Counted from the stretch's first letter, positions 13,701 to 28,700 are shown. The stretch: DNA of 64,000 nucleotides from Bolinopsis microptera (GCF_026151205.1 NC_087076.1:9772902-9836901), one strand, 5' to 3'. Program-made: numbers and translations. The notes: generated from the letters alone by a model not told the origin.

Positions 13701-16700
13701 GCCCGTACGTCACTCAGATCAGCAGAAAATACTGTGAGGAGGAGTTCATCTTGGATACCCCAGACATTATTTCTCAGATCAACAGCTACAACAAGGAGAC
13801 GCTAAAGGGCGCTTCTAGAAACTTGCAGCTCTTTACTCTAGACGTGGCAGCATTATATCCTAGCATCAGGCCTGAACTAGCGCTTACTGCTCTTGAGGAT
13901 GCCCTCAATAGTGATACCAACTTCTCACAAGAGCTAAAAGCGGCTTTGCATGAGTTCACTGACCTGATTTTCCGGGAGTCCTTTGTCACTTATCAGGGAG
14001 AGGGATACATTAACAAGGAGGGTATCCCGACGGGAAATTGTATCTCAAGACAAGTGGCAGATGTGACGATGCATTGGCTATTGTTTAAACAGATCAAAGG
14101 AAAGATGAAAAACTGGAGTTTGGTAGACCTCTGGAGGAGATTTATTGATGATGTACTTGGGGTGTGGTTAGGAACAGTCCGACAGTTCAATCTATTCGTG
14201 GAGCAACTGAACAAACTGGCAGAACCATTTGGAATCAGATTTGCTGACCAACAAATCGGTAAAACTGTTAATTTCCTTGACATCACTCTAACCTTGGATA
14301 CTTACAACCAGATCCAATATAGACTCTACAGAAAGGAGACAGATGCTAGGAATTACTTGCGAACGGATAGCTTTCATCCTCACCATGTATTCGAATCTGT
14401 GGCGTTTTCCCAGATGATACGAATCATAGAAAGGAACTCGCAAGACTCAACCTGTGTAGAAGACTTAATGGAGCTGAAAGCAGATTTATCTAAAAGCGGA
14501 CATAACAGCGTTAAGTTAGAGGAGATCGAGCCGAGAGCAGTTGTCAGAGTACTGGAGAACACCCACGGAGCCAACAGGTCTAAGGAGAGTGAGAACGCTG
14601 ATAACTTAGTCTTTTCAGTACAACACTCTTCGGACAACATTCAGCTGAAGAAGTTGATTCACGAACTTGGACCGGACATCAGGAGGATATGTGGAGATAT
14701 ACGTGTGATATTTGCCACACGAAAACATCCTTCAATCGGAAACAGGGTAGTGAAGAATCGACAACTTGGAAATAAGGCTGAATGTCCCCAAAAAACATCA
14801 CAGAAGTGCTCAGCCCCTGGATGCAAGACTTGCCCGGTATTGTTCGATCTTGACTCTAAGATCATGGTCAACGGCATGGAGCTTAATCTAGACGAATCCC
14901 TCACGTGCAAAGATAAGCACATTATTTACGTTGCACAATGCCAGCAGTGTAGGGCTATTGAGGGATCTGAGGACACTTACTTTGGGCAGACGTTGACTCC
15001 ATTCCACATTAGGCTCAATGGGCACCGGAACAAGTTCAACATTGACGACCGTGCCCTCTACGAGCACTCAGCCTTATCAATGCATTGTTACGATGTACAC
15101 AAGGACACTTTCAGTTTTGACTGTTTCAAATTCGGGATTGTGAAAAAGACTAAACCTTCCCTATTAGATAGGGAAGAGGCTAGATTTTGTGCAAAGTTTA
15201 GAACTAATGTTTGGGGTTTAAATAGGATGGAAATTAAAAGGTAGTTTTTTTGTGGTTTTTACCAATATCTGTAATTAATTAATTTTAACAATTTTGTGCC
15301 AATTTTGCGTCATTTTTCTTTATAAATTTTATCTACCACGCTATCAGTGAAACAATTTTATCGTATTCCAATTTCTGATCGACTTTCATGATATTCTCTA
15401 ATCATGACCTTTTTATAAATTTTTGAATCTCTTTGACTGAGTATTATGATTGATTTTATCTGACTAATTTATTTCTTTTTTGTAGGCTCTAGCGATGTAA
15501 TAAACGAAGTTTCCAAGCCAAATTTGTGTGTTTCCCTTCGTGTCCAAAATCAATCATAATATTATGTAATATTAATTCAAGCGTGTTTAATATACCCAAT
15601 CTAATTATGTGCATGCTAATTATATTTGAAGTTAAGTCATTAACCTAACAAGTTTTCTCAGACCAAAATAAGGTGGAGGCCCGATATCAAGTGAGACGTG
15701 TAATACTGAGCTGAGATCCGAGTAATTGCTACTTTGGAGACGTGTAATACTGAGCTGAAATCCGAGTAATTGCTACTTTGGAGACGTGTAATACTGAGCT
15801 GAAATCCGAGTAATTGCTACTTTGGAGATCGTCACAGACTCAGACAATATGACATCCCAGACTCTGATAGTAATATGAAATGAAATGAAAAACAGTATTT
15901 ATACCCCGCCCTTATCCCATGTGCTTTCTTAGAAACTTAAAAGTAAAATAATATAAAAACAAATTTAAGTTACAATATACGGCTATAAAAGCTTGATCTT
16001 GTCATAAGTAATCTAACAAAAGAGAAAATGGTCGGCTATATAAACTATTTTCACAACTACAATTAAACTTGTTTATTGAGGATGTTACAGAAGGAATTGA
16101 TTTAATGTAATCCTTTTCGCGTTCTGTGATGGCGTTTCTCTTGTCTCATATATTGAGTTTTAAAATTGTAAACTAAATAACAAACAAAAACAACAGTAAA
16201 CATTGTTTCCACCCATCTACTTTCCAGCCATCCGCTCAAGGATGTAGAGTGCAGTGTAGACACTAGACATAGAGGAATTACCATGACAGGATCAAATAGC
16301 ATCTAGGCATGAACTGTAATTACAACTTCGTATCCGGTAATTAGCATAGCATGATGCCTGTTAATTATTATACTTTCATCACTAATTAATATTATTTTAG
16401 TAAACTCTGCCGGCAGATGTTGCTATTAAACTGTTCACCTTTGATCTGTGGGTCCATTTTATTTTCACTCCAGCTAAAGCCACGTTTATTATGGCCGTCG
16501 GCCGATGAGCTGAACCAATTTGTACGTTCGAGAATAAATAGATTAATTAAATGTGCATCTCTAATTAATCACCTTGAAGCTTCTGGAAGCTTCTAGAACC
16601 TTCAAGAGGAATTCAAACTTGAAGAAGACCTGTAATACTGAGTTACAAGACTCACTTTTTGATCCGATAGTAGATTTGGGCGCTAGCGATATGAAGCCGA

Positions 16701-19700
16701 GATATCCTGTCTTGGACCAGGAACCATTAGCTGTGGGTATGGACAGGTTGAAGTGGTCGGGGGTGGGGTCTGTGGCTGTACTGGATAGACAGTAGTAGCC
16801 GCTACAGTTGTGTAAACTCGATATCCACAGCTGAAACAAGGAATTGTTATCACGTGGTCCACATATTTATTATATTACCATCATTTGTTTCTCTTGGTAA
16901 TGTCTTCCATTCTATTCAGCTCAGGCAAGGTCTCTAATTCAAATGTCATTTAAGACTTTTGTAGTCTACCGTAAGTTGTCATTAATCAATTAAATTCACT
17001 AGTGAACTGTTTAAACTTGCTAATTGCACATCATTCACAAAGGTACGCACCTCTCCGAGTTGGTTAGGTGGACACTGCTCCTTCTTGTCCAAGGACACAG
17101 CTATAAGTTTACAGCCAGGCAACAAAGTACCAGACTGCATAAGCGCCACTGAGTGAGGGGAGCCCTTGTCCACTGTCACGATCTTGTCCATGCGCAGTGC
17201 GCGTAGGTCCACGTGGGTAGTCGAGGGTGGAGCATGAGACGCACCCTGTGGAGAAAGAGTTAATAAAGAAAGAGAAAGAGAAATACAGAAGAAAGAGAAA
17301 GAGAAATACAATTTATTATTCCTTGGCACTTACACTACTGAATACACCTGCGAAATGTCGAGTATCCGAGATTTGAATGGCTAATAAGCAGTTACATCAC
17401 TGCTTGGAGTGTGATAACATTATTTTCCCAACTTTGAGTTGTGAAAATAGTTTTATCCAACGAGTTCGACGAGGTGGATAAAACGAGTTACACATGTTCA
17501 TGTTATCACACTCCAAGCAGTGATGTAAATTCATTCTCCGATGATCTACGAAATGATGCTAGCGAACGCAGCATTTACATCGGAAAATAATGGCTGATAA
17601 TATTATATAGGCCCCATTAGCCTGCAATCAGTGCAAATCACTTCAGCTACTGTTTTGTTTACACCTGCCTAGCAATCGTGGAAGTTAGGCAGTCTGTGGT
17701 CATTACGACCAGAGATTGCTATTAACCTAGGAGGTCACTGTCTAATCAAGTAATGCCGTCTGTAATTAATCGATAAGCATTACCGCAAGTTCTAGAGTTC
17801 TGTTTAAGAACAGTATTTAAATTCCATAATTAAGAATCATCAAAACCATAATTATACGGTTCGGTGGATACCGGAAGTGCTAAGTGGTTTGACGTGCACA
17901 ATTGCACAGGATTCAAAATCTTCATTACTCTTACAGCTCTCTTATTATTGTTGTTGTTGTTCTCGTATTACCTATAGGCTTATAATTAACGTACTTTAGT
18001 TCGACATGTACTCTGGTTCGATAACTAAAGTTTACCAGAAATCACCCCTGTCGACCTACAGTGCGTGTTGAACTAGAGTACCATCAGCACCAAACATTTG
18101 ATTGCAGGATGTTTTGAAGATAGAGCTGCATCAAGATTATGATTGAACTGCGTGCAGCTGATGAATCATTCAAGTTTTAACGATATTTGTATAGTAAATC
18201 AGTACTTGCTTTGTGACTTTATTCTATTATGTTATAGAATATAGAGCGTTATATGTGCAGTTTGCTGAAATATGGTCGTCGTATTCTTACACGTAAGATA
18301 ATTCAACTGGAAACATTACCATCTTATGACCAGTAACCACGATATCAGCAACGCGTGAGAGCAAATACTTATCTCAAGCTGGTAACATCATCACTTCACA
18401 ACTTATTCTGCATAATAAGATGAATTTTGTTTTTGTTTATTCTCCTCAATTTCTTTGTAATTGTTGGGTTAAGTGACCAATTGAAAAGCGTGAATTACTG
18501 CTATAGAATATTCTTCGTAGGTTTTTCTAGAAGAAGCGTGCCAAGGTTTAATTAATTATAGTAGAATGTTAATCATGATATGATCACGTTAGCTACTCTC
18601 ATTAGTAGATATTAACTTCGTTAACATCACTAGTATGTCCCTGTTTCATTCAAGCAATAAGTTCGAGAGAAGCTAAATAAAAGCTCATTAAAGCTCATCA
18701 TTATCCGAGTTTAAATGTTTCGTAACTCGGGTTCGATCTAATGTTTCCTAACTTCAAACCATTAATAACGTTAACAATCTCACTTACCCTGCAACACATA
18801 TCATTAATAAGGATAAGCATTTAGCCGACTATTAGCCGGCTATTAGCCGTTTAGAAGCCAGCAACTTCACTTACCCTGCAGCACATGCCGATGTTAGCTC
18901 TGCACCCGAATGTGGTTGATATACACTCTGATGGTAGTCCCAGTTCCGAGGCCAGAGTTGAGAAGTTATTGATAAGGGAGCTCTTGGGTCGCTCCTCTGC
19001 TACGATAAGACACGTCCTGATAGAACCAAGGTCCAGACCCTTTAACTGAAATAGTGAAATAGTGAAATAGCGAAATAGTTAAATAGTGAATTAGTGAAAA
19101 AATGAAATAGTGGCTCGTATTTAATATAGGGTTTTCAGTTTTCACTACCATCAGTCATTGACAGTCATGACGACAACTAAGTGGGTGACACAATCTCCCT
19201 TTAAATTGAATAAAGCACAAACCTTGAGGCCGTCCATGTTGCTGGCTAGTTCCTTGGTGCACTGCTCCAACACAGTATAAGACATGAAACTGTCCCGGAC
19301 TTTGTACTGGGACACAGCTTGTAACCAAAGTGAGGGACTTGTCTCCAACTCGGAGGGAGGAACCAAGATAGAGTGGTGTCCTGCGTACACCCTGAAGAAG
19401 AGGGTGTCATTAAATGGTGCTCAAATCGGTACTTTTAGTGACACCACTTTACAATGACGTGTCGCTGGAGAGTGTAACTCACGCACTATATCGTGTAACT
19501 CACGCGCTATATCGTGTAACTGACACACTATATAGTGATTATTGTCAGATATCTAGTTGTAGACCAATAGAGACAGTTTCGCTTGGCAAGCAGCTAATCC
19601 TACTTGTGCTATAACATGTGTTCATATTCAAGAATGCCTGAAGATACTGGTACAACTGAAGAAATTGTGGTAGTAATGAATTTGTTTGTCAAGTTTGGAT

Positions 19701-22700
19701 TCCGTTAGTTCGGAATATTATTACGAATATTCTCTGCTTTATGTTACGTCAGATAGACACGTTAAGGCTGCAGTTGGAAAGCACTGTTCTTTCAGTAGAT
19801 CTTAACGCATAATATTTTTTCTAACTACTACTATCCAGCTATAGACGTGGGTAATGCAATGGCGAGGTCATGACGCAGGACGAGACTACTTGGACATTGT
19901 TGGTAGAGCCCGCAAGATGATTGGTTCATACTTTTCACGTGTCACGTGTTAAACGCAAATTTGCGGCAACTATTCCTACCTCCACGTGCGTCTACCGTTA
20001 GACTGTAGTTTTAAGATCTTGTGATTTCGCAACGTAGATTTTAGGCTTCTGTTGGGTCTGTTATACTCTCCTAGTAACCAATAAGTAACAAAGTAGTAAC
20101 CAAATAGTAACCAAATAGTAACCAAATAGTAACCAAATAGTAACCAAATAGTAACCAAATAGTAACCAAATAGTAACCAAATAGTAACCAAATAGTAACC
20201 AAATAGTAACCAAATAGTAACCAAATAGTAACCAAATAGTAACCAGGTTAAGTAGTAACCAATTCCACCCAAGAAGAGATTACTACACCAGCTCCCCCAT
20301 ACTTGTACTGTATTATCCCTGATTTGGGCGTGTGTTCCTGGTAAAGTTCACGGCAGCTTAATGACACTGTCGCCCTAGTTCCAGACAGAACGTAGGAACT
20401 CCATTAATCTACCAAGTAACAACTCTCTCTCTCTCTCTCTCTCTCTCTGATTAATACTGGTTAGAGTGCTCGTGCTCTCTCCCCACTACCATGGTAGTTA
20501 TGCTCGTGTTCACTCTTCACTTCCGATGGTTACAAGGTTTATGTTCACTCCTTGTATTGGTCTCTGCGGCGGATCACGATGTTTCATTTTTATCGTATTA
20601 AACTGATTTACCTACTAGCTGGTACCTTCTTTTAACAATAATCGATATAGCGATATGACTTTTTACAATCTTTTATCAGTTACAATCTTGTATTCAGTTA
20701 CAATCTTTTAACAGTAACAATCTTTATTCTAGCTTTTGCAACACTTTAATTGCTCTCTTATCGGTAGTGTTATCTCAATCTGCTGTTACACCGACACGTC
20801 GTGCTGTACGCCTTACCTTTTGTAAAATGAATTTTTCGTCGAACATCTGAACAGATTTGAAAAGGAGTTATCGTCAGCAATGAATGAGATTTTGAAGATG
20901 TCAAAAGCACAAATCGTTACAGAACTGAACCATTCGAGATTAATGGCCGTAAATAAAGATCCCTTGGCTACTGCAGTCTGCAGTTGAGAATCTTTCTAAG
21001 CTGATGACTAGTAATCTTGAACTATGTAAATGTGCGGCCAGTACGATAGACAAACTTAAATCAGATCAGCTTAACTATCAGAAAGACCAGATTAAACAGC
21101 AACACTCGACTCTTTTAAAACAACTGTTCATACCGAGATGAAAACAGCGTGGAGCGACATCGTGAAGAAGAACTGCGAGACATCTACAAGTACTCCGTCG
21201 ATCAACAGTATATAAACAGCTGTAAAAACCGTAGTTGAAGATGACATCCGTAGTAAAAATTTCATTATCTACGGTGTACCGGAGAATTACTCCCCTGATC
21301 CACACTTAGTGGCAGAAGAAGTGATCGAATTGATTTGGGAATCATCAGGGTGTGATCCTAAAGTTGTGGCAGCAAATTCTATCGGGACTAAAACAACTTC
21401 AGGCAGTGGTAAACCGAGACCGTTAAAAGTGACATCGGCCTTGTGCGGAATCAGTAAAAATGGTTCTTGCTCGAGCAAGAAATCTGAAGAAATCTAAATG
21501 TACAGGGTACCACACATGGACCATGGTACATCACACCTGACAGAAGCAAGGAGGAGAGAGCAGCTCATCAGAAACTTGTTGTCAAAGTAAAGGAAATGAT
21601 CACTGCTCAGCCAACAAAGTATCATAATATTAGAGACGGCAAGATTTTCAGTGTAGATAAGGTTAAGGTGTAACATCCAGTGTTTTTGATATCTATATAA
21701 TTACTTTGAATTAAATGTGTGTATGGCTCTTATTTATAGCTGATGCGTCATGCGTGTATTTGTTGATTTCGGCCGATAACGAGGAACGTTTAATTGTGAG
21801 TTATAAAACTGCAACCGTGATTTTAACTCAGGTATGTGATGACTTGTGGAGCACACATCGCTGAATAGCAATCGCGAAGCAGGTCTCACCAAGGCTAGGT
21901 ATATCTAGGGTTTTCTTTTTCTGAGGACGCTTTGCCAGTAGTTTTACTTTTTGTGTTGTGTGCTACGGTACAGCGTTTCAATTTTTGGATATAGTGGTAT
22001 GTTCTATTACAGATATCTATATTTATCTAATTCTAATGTAATATTTCAATATTATATTATATAATATATTATATAATATATATAATATATATATATTATA
22101 TATATATTGTACAACTTTCGTCTTGGTAGATTCCAAACACAAGGAAAGTTTTCCTTTTGGTTGGTAATATACTCAATGATGGAAGTACAGTGTATTGGCT
22201 ATGCCCCGCTTACTAGTTTAGCTCTTTCTAGTCCCCTGCTACACGGCATGTAAACAGGGATTGGCTAGTTAGAGGCGGTCCGTGTAGGCCTTACACTGTG
22301 CTTTCAGCAATACTCATAGTAAACATTAACCAGTGTACCAAAAGCTGGTCCCCAAACAATCATTTTTATCGTATTAAACTGATTTACCTACTAGCTGGTA
22401 CATTCTTTTTAACAATAATTGATATAGCGATATGACTTTTTAGAAGAACCACTTGGTCACCTTTTTTTCGGGACACCTTGTAATATTATCAATTCCTTAC
22501 CCGAAGAACAACTCCTCTCTGTCATAATCGTACAAGATGGATCAATATTTTATAATATTTATTATATCCAAGCTTTTTATCCAGCTTTTTATTTAGCATT
22601 ATTATCATTATAACAGTACTGCAACCATCATTAACAGTGTCAGTTGTCACAAACCGTTACACCACGTGGTATTGCTAGTCGCGTGATCACACCACGTGGT

Positions 22701-25700
22701 ATTGCTAGTCACGTGATCACACCACGTGGTATTGCTAGTCACGTGATCACACCACGTGGTATTGCTAGTCACGTGATCACGATCAAGAAATGTCATATGA
22801 CTGGACCAACTGCTAGCGAGCTACTCGTTATATAAACTGACGGTTGAGCTGTTAAAATTGATAATACCCACCCTATTTTTTGTGCTCTGTGCGGTTAGAA
22901 AGTCTAAAATAGAAAACTTGACACCTTTTTACCTGGACAGATACTTCATGTATGATGATCACACACTACCGCGTCACTACTGTGTGAAAAGTCACCTTTG
23001 AGGATAATGTTTATGTTTTTTGAGTATCTTATCACACCAAAATGTTCATAAAATTATTATTTGCTATCAAAAATAGGTAATGTCACAACTTAGTAGCACA
23101 GGATGGTCCAAAAAATGGCGACCAAGTGGTCAGTATTTATATGTAATTTACATAAGCTGTGGTGTGCAACCCCCTTGAATGAATTAGAGGTCTGAACATA
23201 TTTGCACAGATTCCAGAGACTGTGAAATTCATTCATTCGATGAGGGCGTGGCAGTCACATGATGTTTCTGGCTAATTTTCATGTTATCGGCTTGAGCTTG
23301 GTTCCAAGTGAAGATAATGTTAGACTGACCTTGATACTGCTCGAATACCTCACATGAGTCGCGTAATGATCAATTCATTGAGAGTGTCATGTGCTGATTG
23401 AGCAATGGGCATAAGCTGTTTAAGTAATCCAATCAAGCCCCATGCTTGAGGAAAAACCAATATGCCAGATGGAAAAGTTCCTGATGAGGATTGAATCACT
23501 CAGTCGCTTTACTTTGGGTCTTAACCATAAAATGAAAGCAACCCCAGTACCCACTGTTCTAACCTCTGTTTTTGTACGTGTAGTGACTGATGAACAAATT
23601 TGATTAGTTTCATTACTTCCACTGCTAATCTCTGATCACAATGGTATATTGCACCAGATTACGGTTAATGATAATTCACAGTAACGTACTAACCCCGGCT
23701 ATTAGCTGTGATAGTAGTGATGCACCGACCTCTGATGTTGCCTGGTAGTTGACCTGGTGAAGGTAGGTGGACCACTAAGTAGACCACTAAACTATCCAAG
23801 AGGTTTGATATTGCATGATTAGCTCAGTGAGATCATGGTTTTAATTTCATTATTTTGTCTCCCCCTATCTGATCGGTAAGCACCGGCAACCACCAGTGAA
23901 ACCAGCGTACCGGTAACAACCGGTTACTAACCAGTTATAAGACACTCCGTGCTTTGATGGACGCATGTTTTTTAGCTTCTACGCAACTTTTGAGTTCGAG
24001 GCGTGTTTTCACGAGAAGACGCTTGCGTTATCAGTGATATCTCTAGAGAGCTATATTTCGTTTTGGTTGCTAACCAGATCTTGCAAAGTCTTGTAAATCC
24101 CATAAGATGTTGTAAATAAGATTGCAAAGCCATCTAGCTTGTTCAGTGTACACTTCTCTGAGCTGAGGAGCCATTTGGCCGGTCATCTAACCACATAACT
24201 GCAGAATCACGTCATAGTAAAATAGTATATCATGACGACGATTAGGGCAGATACGGTTGCCTCCATGATTGGCAAATTGTAGCAGCTAATTGTAAGAGGT
24301 TGGTAATTAATGCCAAAAATATCAAATTGAAATTATTACAACTGATCAACCCTCGTGGCTCGTGCAGTAAACACTTTGAACACTGTTCAATTCGTAGCTG
24401 GCTGGATATCATAATCCATGAGAACTTCATTCAACGAATTATGACTCACCATGTATTTGATATTTAACTTGATAAGTGTTTTTTTTTCTGGGTAAAAACG
24501 AATACCTCCGAATTGCTCATAGAGTTAATTTTCACTTTTCGTTGTGATAATCTATTCAAGTTTTGCTATAAAACATTTTCAAAACCGATCTTTCGGTTAA
24601 CATTAAATTTTGCATCTATCCGAGGAACTGATTATTTAACATGGATTACAAATAGCTGATATAATATCTCAAGATACCCCCTCAAATATACAGCAGTCAT
24701 CATCTACTTGACCATAGAGCAATTAGAAACAGGAGATGGTAAACCTGAAACCTACCAACATCAATTGTAGGACCAGGTCGCGGTAGGGTCTGTCCACCCA
24801 CCATTATCATCATAACAAGGCCATTCATACCATTCATACGTGCTGTTTTCAGGCTAATTTGATTGTTCAGTGCAAAGGTAGCCGCTACAGTACAAAGTAA
24901 TCATATCGAGCCAGACACATAGTTGCAGGTCCTGGATCAGAGTACATAAAATGAGATACATATAATCATGATAATATCTGGCGCTGATGATACCTTTCGT
25001 AGGTTTCAATCTAGGTTGTGGTATTTGTGGGGTTTGAATTCAATGTTAGGACATCAGTGTTCCAACGAACTAGTGAGATATTAAAACTTTCGAATGTTAA
25101 TGCATATATATTTATTATATGTATGGAATAGGATGATCAAGTTTTGTTGTCCCCAATTGTTATTGATAAAAATTCCAAAACCTGACTTTATTTTACCACG
25201 ATTTAAAACTATAAGTATATCTTGCTTTAAATGCGTCATGGAGCTTTAAAATACAAACATAATGGTCGCTATTTCTTGATACAAACCCAATGGTTACAAT
25301 TACAAGTGCAATTACAAGTGTAATTTGTAAGTGAGACTTTTAAAAGATCAAACCTCACTGATCCTCAATATATCCCAGCTAAATGTGCATCTCATGACTG
25401 GGTTACCAGCCATCCCGACCTGGACCCTGGACCTTAAAAACACCACCTCTACTCCAAACTTCACGGAGGTGATCTCAGTAGACTTCGTTGTGGGAACCCT
25501 CTACCTGCTGTGTCTGCTTGTACCTGGTCATTACCGGGGTGGATGTCCTGCTTTGTGGTACTGCTTCTATCATTGCTTTTAATTTGTTCAGCGAGAGAAG
25601 TCCACTGCTGTTCGGCTATTCCTGGTGAGTTTATTAAGAGTATCCCAATCTTTTCAGCCGTTATCCTGTTCAGCTCTCTATTATACCCTCGATGGTTTTA

Positions 25701-28700
25701 TAGCATTAGTAATCTGTTAGATCCCTCACAAACCACCCTTCCAGGTTCTGTATAGGCTGGAGGATCATATTCAAGTCTCTACAGCGACTCTCAGTATTCC
25801 TGGTACTGGTCCTGAGTATCTCCCGTACCACCGTTCTGGTCATCCCACTACACCACGTACGTAAGAAGACCGTCCTGGGCTCCATTGTGGGCTACCTGAC
25901 CTACCTGCTCCTGGAGAATATCATCCTGGAGCGCGAGGAGACCATAACATACGACAGGATCGATGTGTACTGCTACGAGGAGGACAACCCCAGACTAGTA
26001 TCAGTACTGAATGATTCCCTCCACGTGGCGACCCTGGGGCTCCCTCTCATTCCTATAGTTATTAGCTGTATCGTGTCCGTGTACCACGTGCGTCACTCCA
26101 ACCACCTCTCCGCGCACAGCGACGTGGCGGGCTCTGTAATGAAGCGCCGCGCGACCGTCACCGTCATCATGCTGACACTAACCTACTTGTTGTTCAACAT
26201 TCCACTGATAGCTAATCTGGTGGTGTGGATTGTAACGGTTAACCACTACGGAGGGTGGCCTGGTCCTGTATACGCTACAAACACCTTCCTCTACATGTAC
26301 TGTTGGAACCTGACGGATGTCTTGTTTGTGGGCCTGAACGCTGCTGTTAACCCTATCATTTACTTCCTGAGATTCCCTAACTGTCAGAGGTGGATTGTTG
26401 GTAAGTTGAGGGGGGTGTTTGATAGAGTTGGGAGTGAGAGGGAGGTGAGGGAAGTGAGGAGGTGCTCCGACTTTCGTGTTGACAAGTGTTCTATGATACT
26501 GAGTAAGGACTATACCGACACCCCCTACTCTGATATGAAGATGAGGAAGATAACAGAGCAAAGTCATGTGATCCCGTCATGTGACCTGCCCAGTATTGTT
26601 ACACCTGATGGTGTTATCATCAGAGAAAACAGCCTGGGTAAGGAACTGGACACTGTTAGTAATGAGTCTACTGGTGTGAACTCTGTGTATAGTAATAGAT
26701 CAGCTAATGAAGCAGATCCCCGAGAGAGTTAGACTCGTAGCTACTGACGGTGTACCAGTACTGATGGTAGTGTTGGTACGGATGGTAGTGTTGGTACTGA
26801 TGGTGTACCGGTACTGACGGTGTACCGTTACTGATGGTAGTGTTAGTACTGACGGTGTACCGGTACTGACGGTGTACCGTTACTGACATGATGGTAGTGT
26901 TGGTACGGATAATAGTGTTGGTACGGATGGTAGTGTTGGTACGGATGGTAGTGTTGGTACGGATGGTAGTGCTGGTACTGATGGTAGTGTTGGTACTGAT
27001 GGTAGTGTTGGTACGGATGGTAGTGTTGGTACGGATGGTAGTGTTGGTGGAGGTATCAGTAATGTGTATATCAGACTGTTTTACAAGGAGTAGCAGTGAG
27101 ATGCAGACAGATCATCCTCATGCTATCCTCTCGTGGGCCATCCAGGCCCAGCTTCTCTAAAAAAAGGGAAAAAAGGAGTAGTAGAGCAACGCCAGCATCT
27201 GGTCATTACACAAAAACTACTAAACACTCAATTTTCACTTCTTCTCTTCCTTATCCCTAGCACCAGATAATCATCGAACTTAACCACTGTACAGAAAGTA
27301 TACAACTATCAGTGCTAATAAATGGAAGTACATTTTAGAAAAAGTTTGCTAATTATTCCCGTTTTATTATTGTTATTCCCACTAAATGTTTATTCAATTT
27401 CCTATAGCTATAATCTTTTTGTTATAACAATAGCTTTTGGTATTGATGACCATGTTTAATCTATCATTTTACAACTGGTTGATACTCACAGCAGAACAGA
27501 AAAGAGAATGTAAATTATTAATACTCTATCCATGATACAATAAGTCTAGAAACATATCCAATAAATACATAAGTAACATACCCAGCAAGGCACCATAAGA
27601 CGAAGCCCATACCACTGAAGGGGTCCAGAGAAAGGGCTAGATGCCGTGAAGGGTAGAGCTCACACGCGCTCTTTAGTGCGCGACAGTATCCGTTACAGGC
27701 AGCGTGGGACATCTGGGGAAATGGGGGTTAGTTGGGGAGATTGGGAGATTGGGGTTAGGTGGACGGGGGAAATGATGTGTATCATAGAATTTCAGTGAGA
27801 TTTTGTAAATGTTTTTAATTTGTCAGAAGATTCGATAAATAGCAGGATTTAATAAGTAAGATTTAACGAGCGAAGCTGGCAAACAAACCTTGACTCCAGT
27901 GAGGAGACCGTTAGAGTTAACAGAAAAGTCCAGGTAAGCAATCATCTCTGGAGTGGGAGGTTTGTAAATGGTCACTTTCTTCTTGTTCACTGCGTCGTCT
28001 GTCTCGATAAACATGGGCCACTTCTTGGGGTCCACTACTTGTGACCCTGCCTGAAATTTGTCGTGTTTTGGAGCAAGTTTTTTAAATCATAAAAAGAATT
28101 ATATGTCCGGTAAATAGTTAGTTCTACAAAATAAAAAATTTGATTTTTTCCGTTCACCCTTATGTAATTAATGAAGATGTGTTATTATTCTGTCTTACCT
28201 TGCTGGTCATCAACTTCATAACACCATGCGTGGTCAAAATAGCCATGATATTACAACACTCCATCATCATCTTCAGGGTTGGCAGTGCGGCCAACAGATT
28301 GTCAGCGGAGGGTGGTCTGATGCACACTGGTACTAGCCCCGCGTACACGCAACCGTAAAACGCGGAGATCAGCTCCTGAGAAAGTTACAAATGTTAAGGT
28401 TACTGGACCATTTCTTCTGTATTCCCAAATTCATCTAAATCTTGGCCAGAATTTCTGAGAGAGAAGGAAGGTAATACAAAAGAGAAGATGAGTCTAACCA
28501 GTCCTGCAGGAAAGAGAAGTGCCACGTTATCTCCAGAGTTAAGTTTAGCTTTCTCCAGAGTGAACCCTGCTATCCGTTCCGCTTTGCGGTGCAGCTGTGA
28601 GCACGTGTACTTGTGTCCTACGTGAGCCTGAAAGGGTTCTGTTAGATATAGCTACACGTGTAACTCTCCATTTCACTTCAAAGTGGATTCGGACAGATGG

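Noticed and set aside
19976-20272. Hydrophobic repeat frame (FGYYLVTIWLL) on the minus strand resembling a membrane protein
   Set aside because: It is the 11-bp aaccaaatagt minisatellite read on the other strand.
22657-22784. CRISPR-like array
   Set aside because: The 30-bp units are contiguous without unique spacers, in an animal nuclear context. It is a minisatellite.
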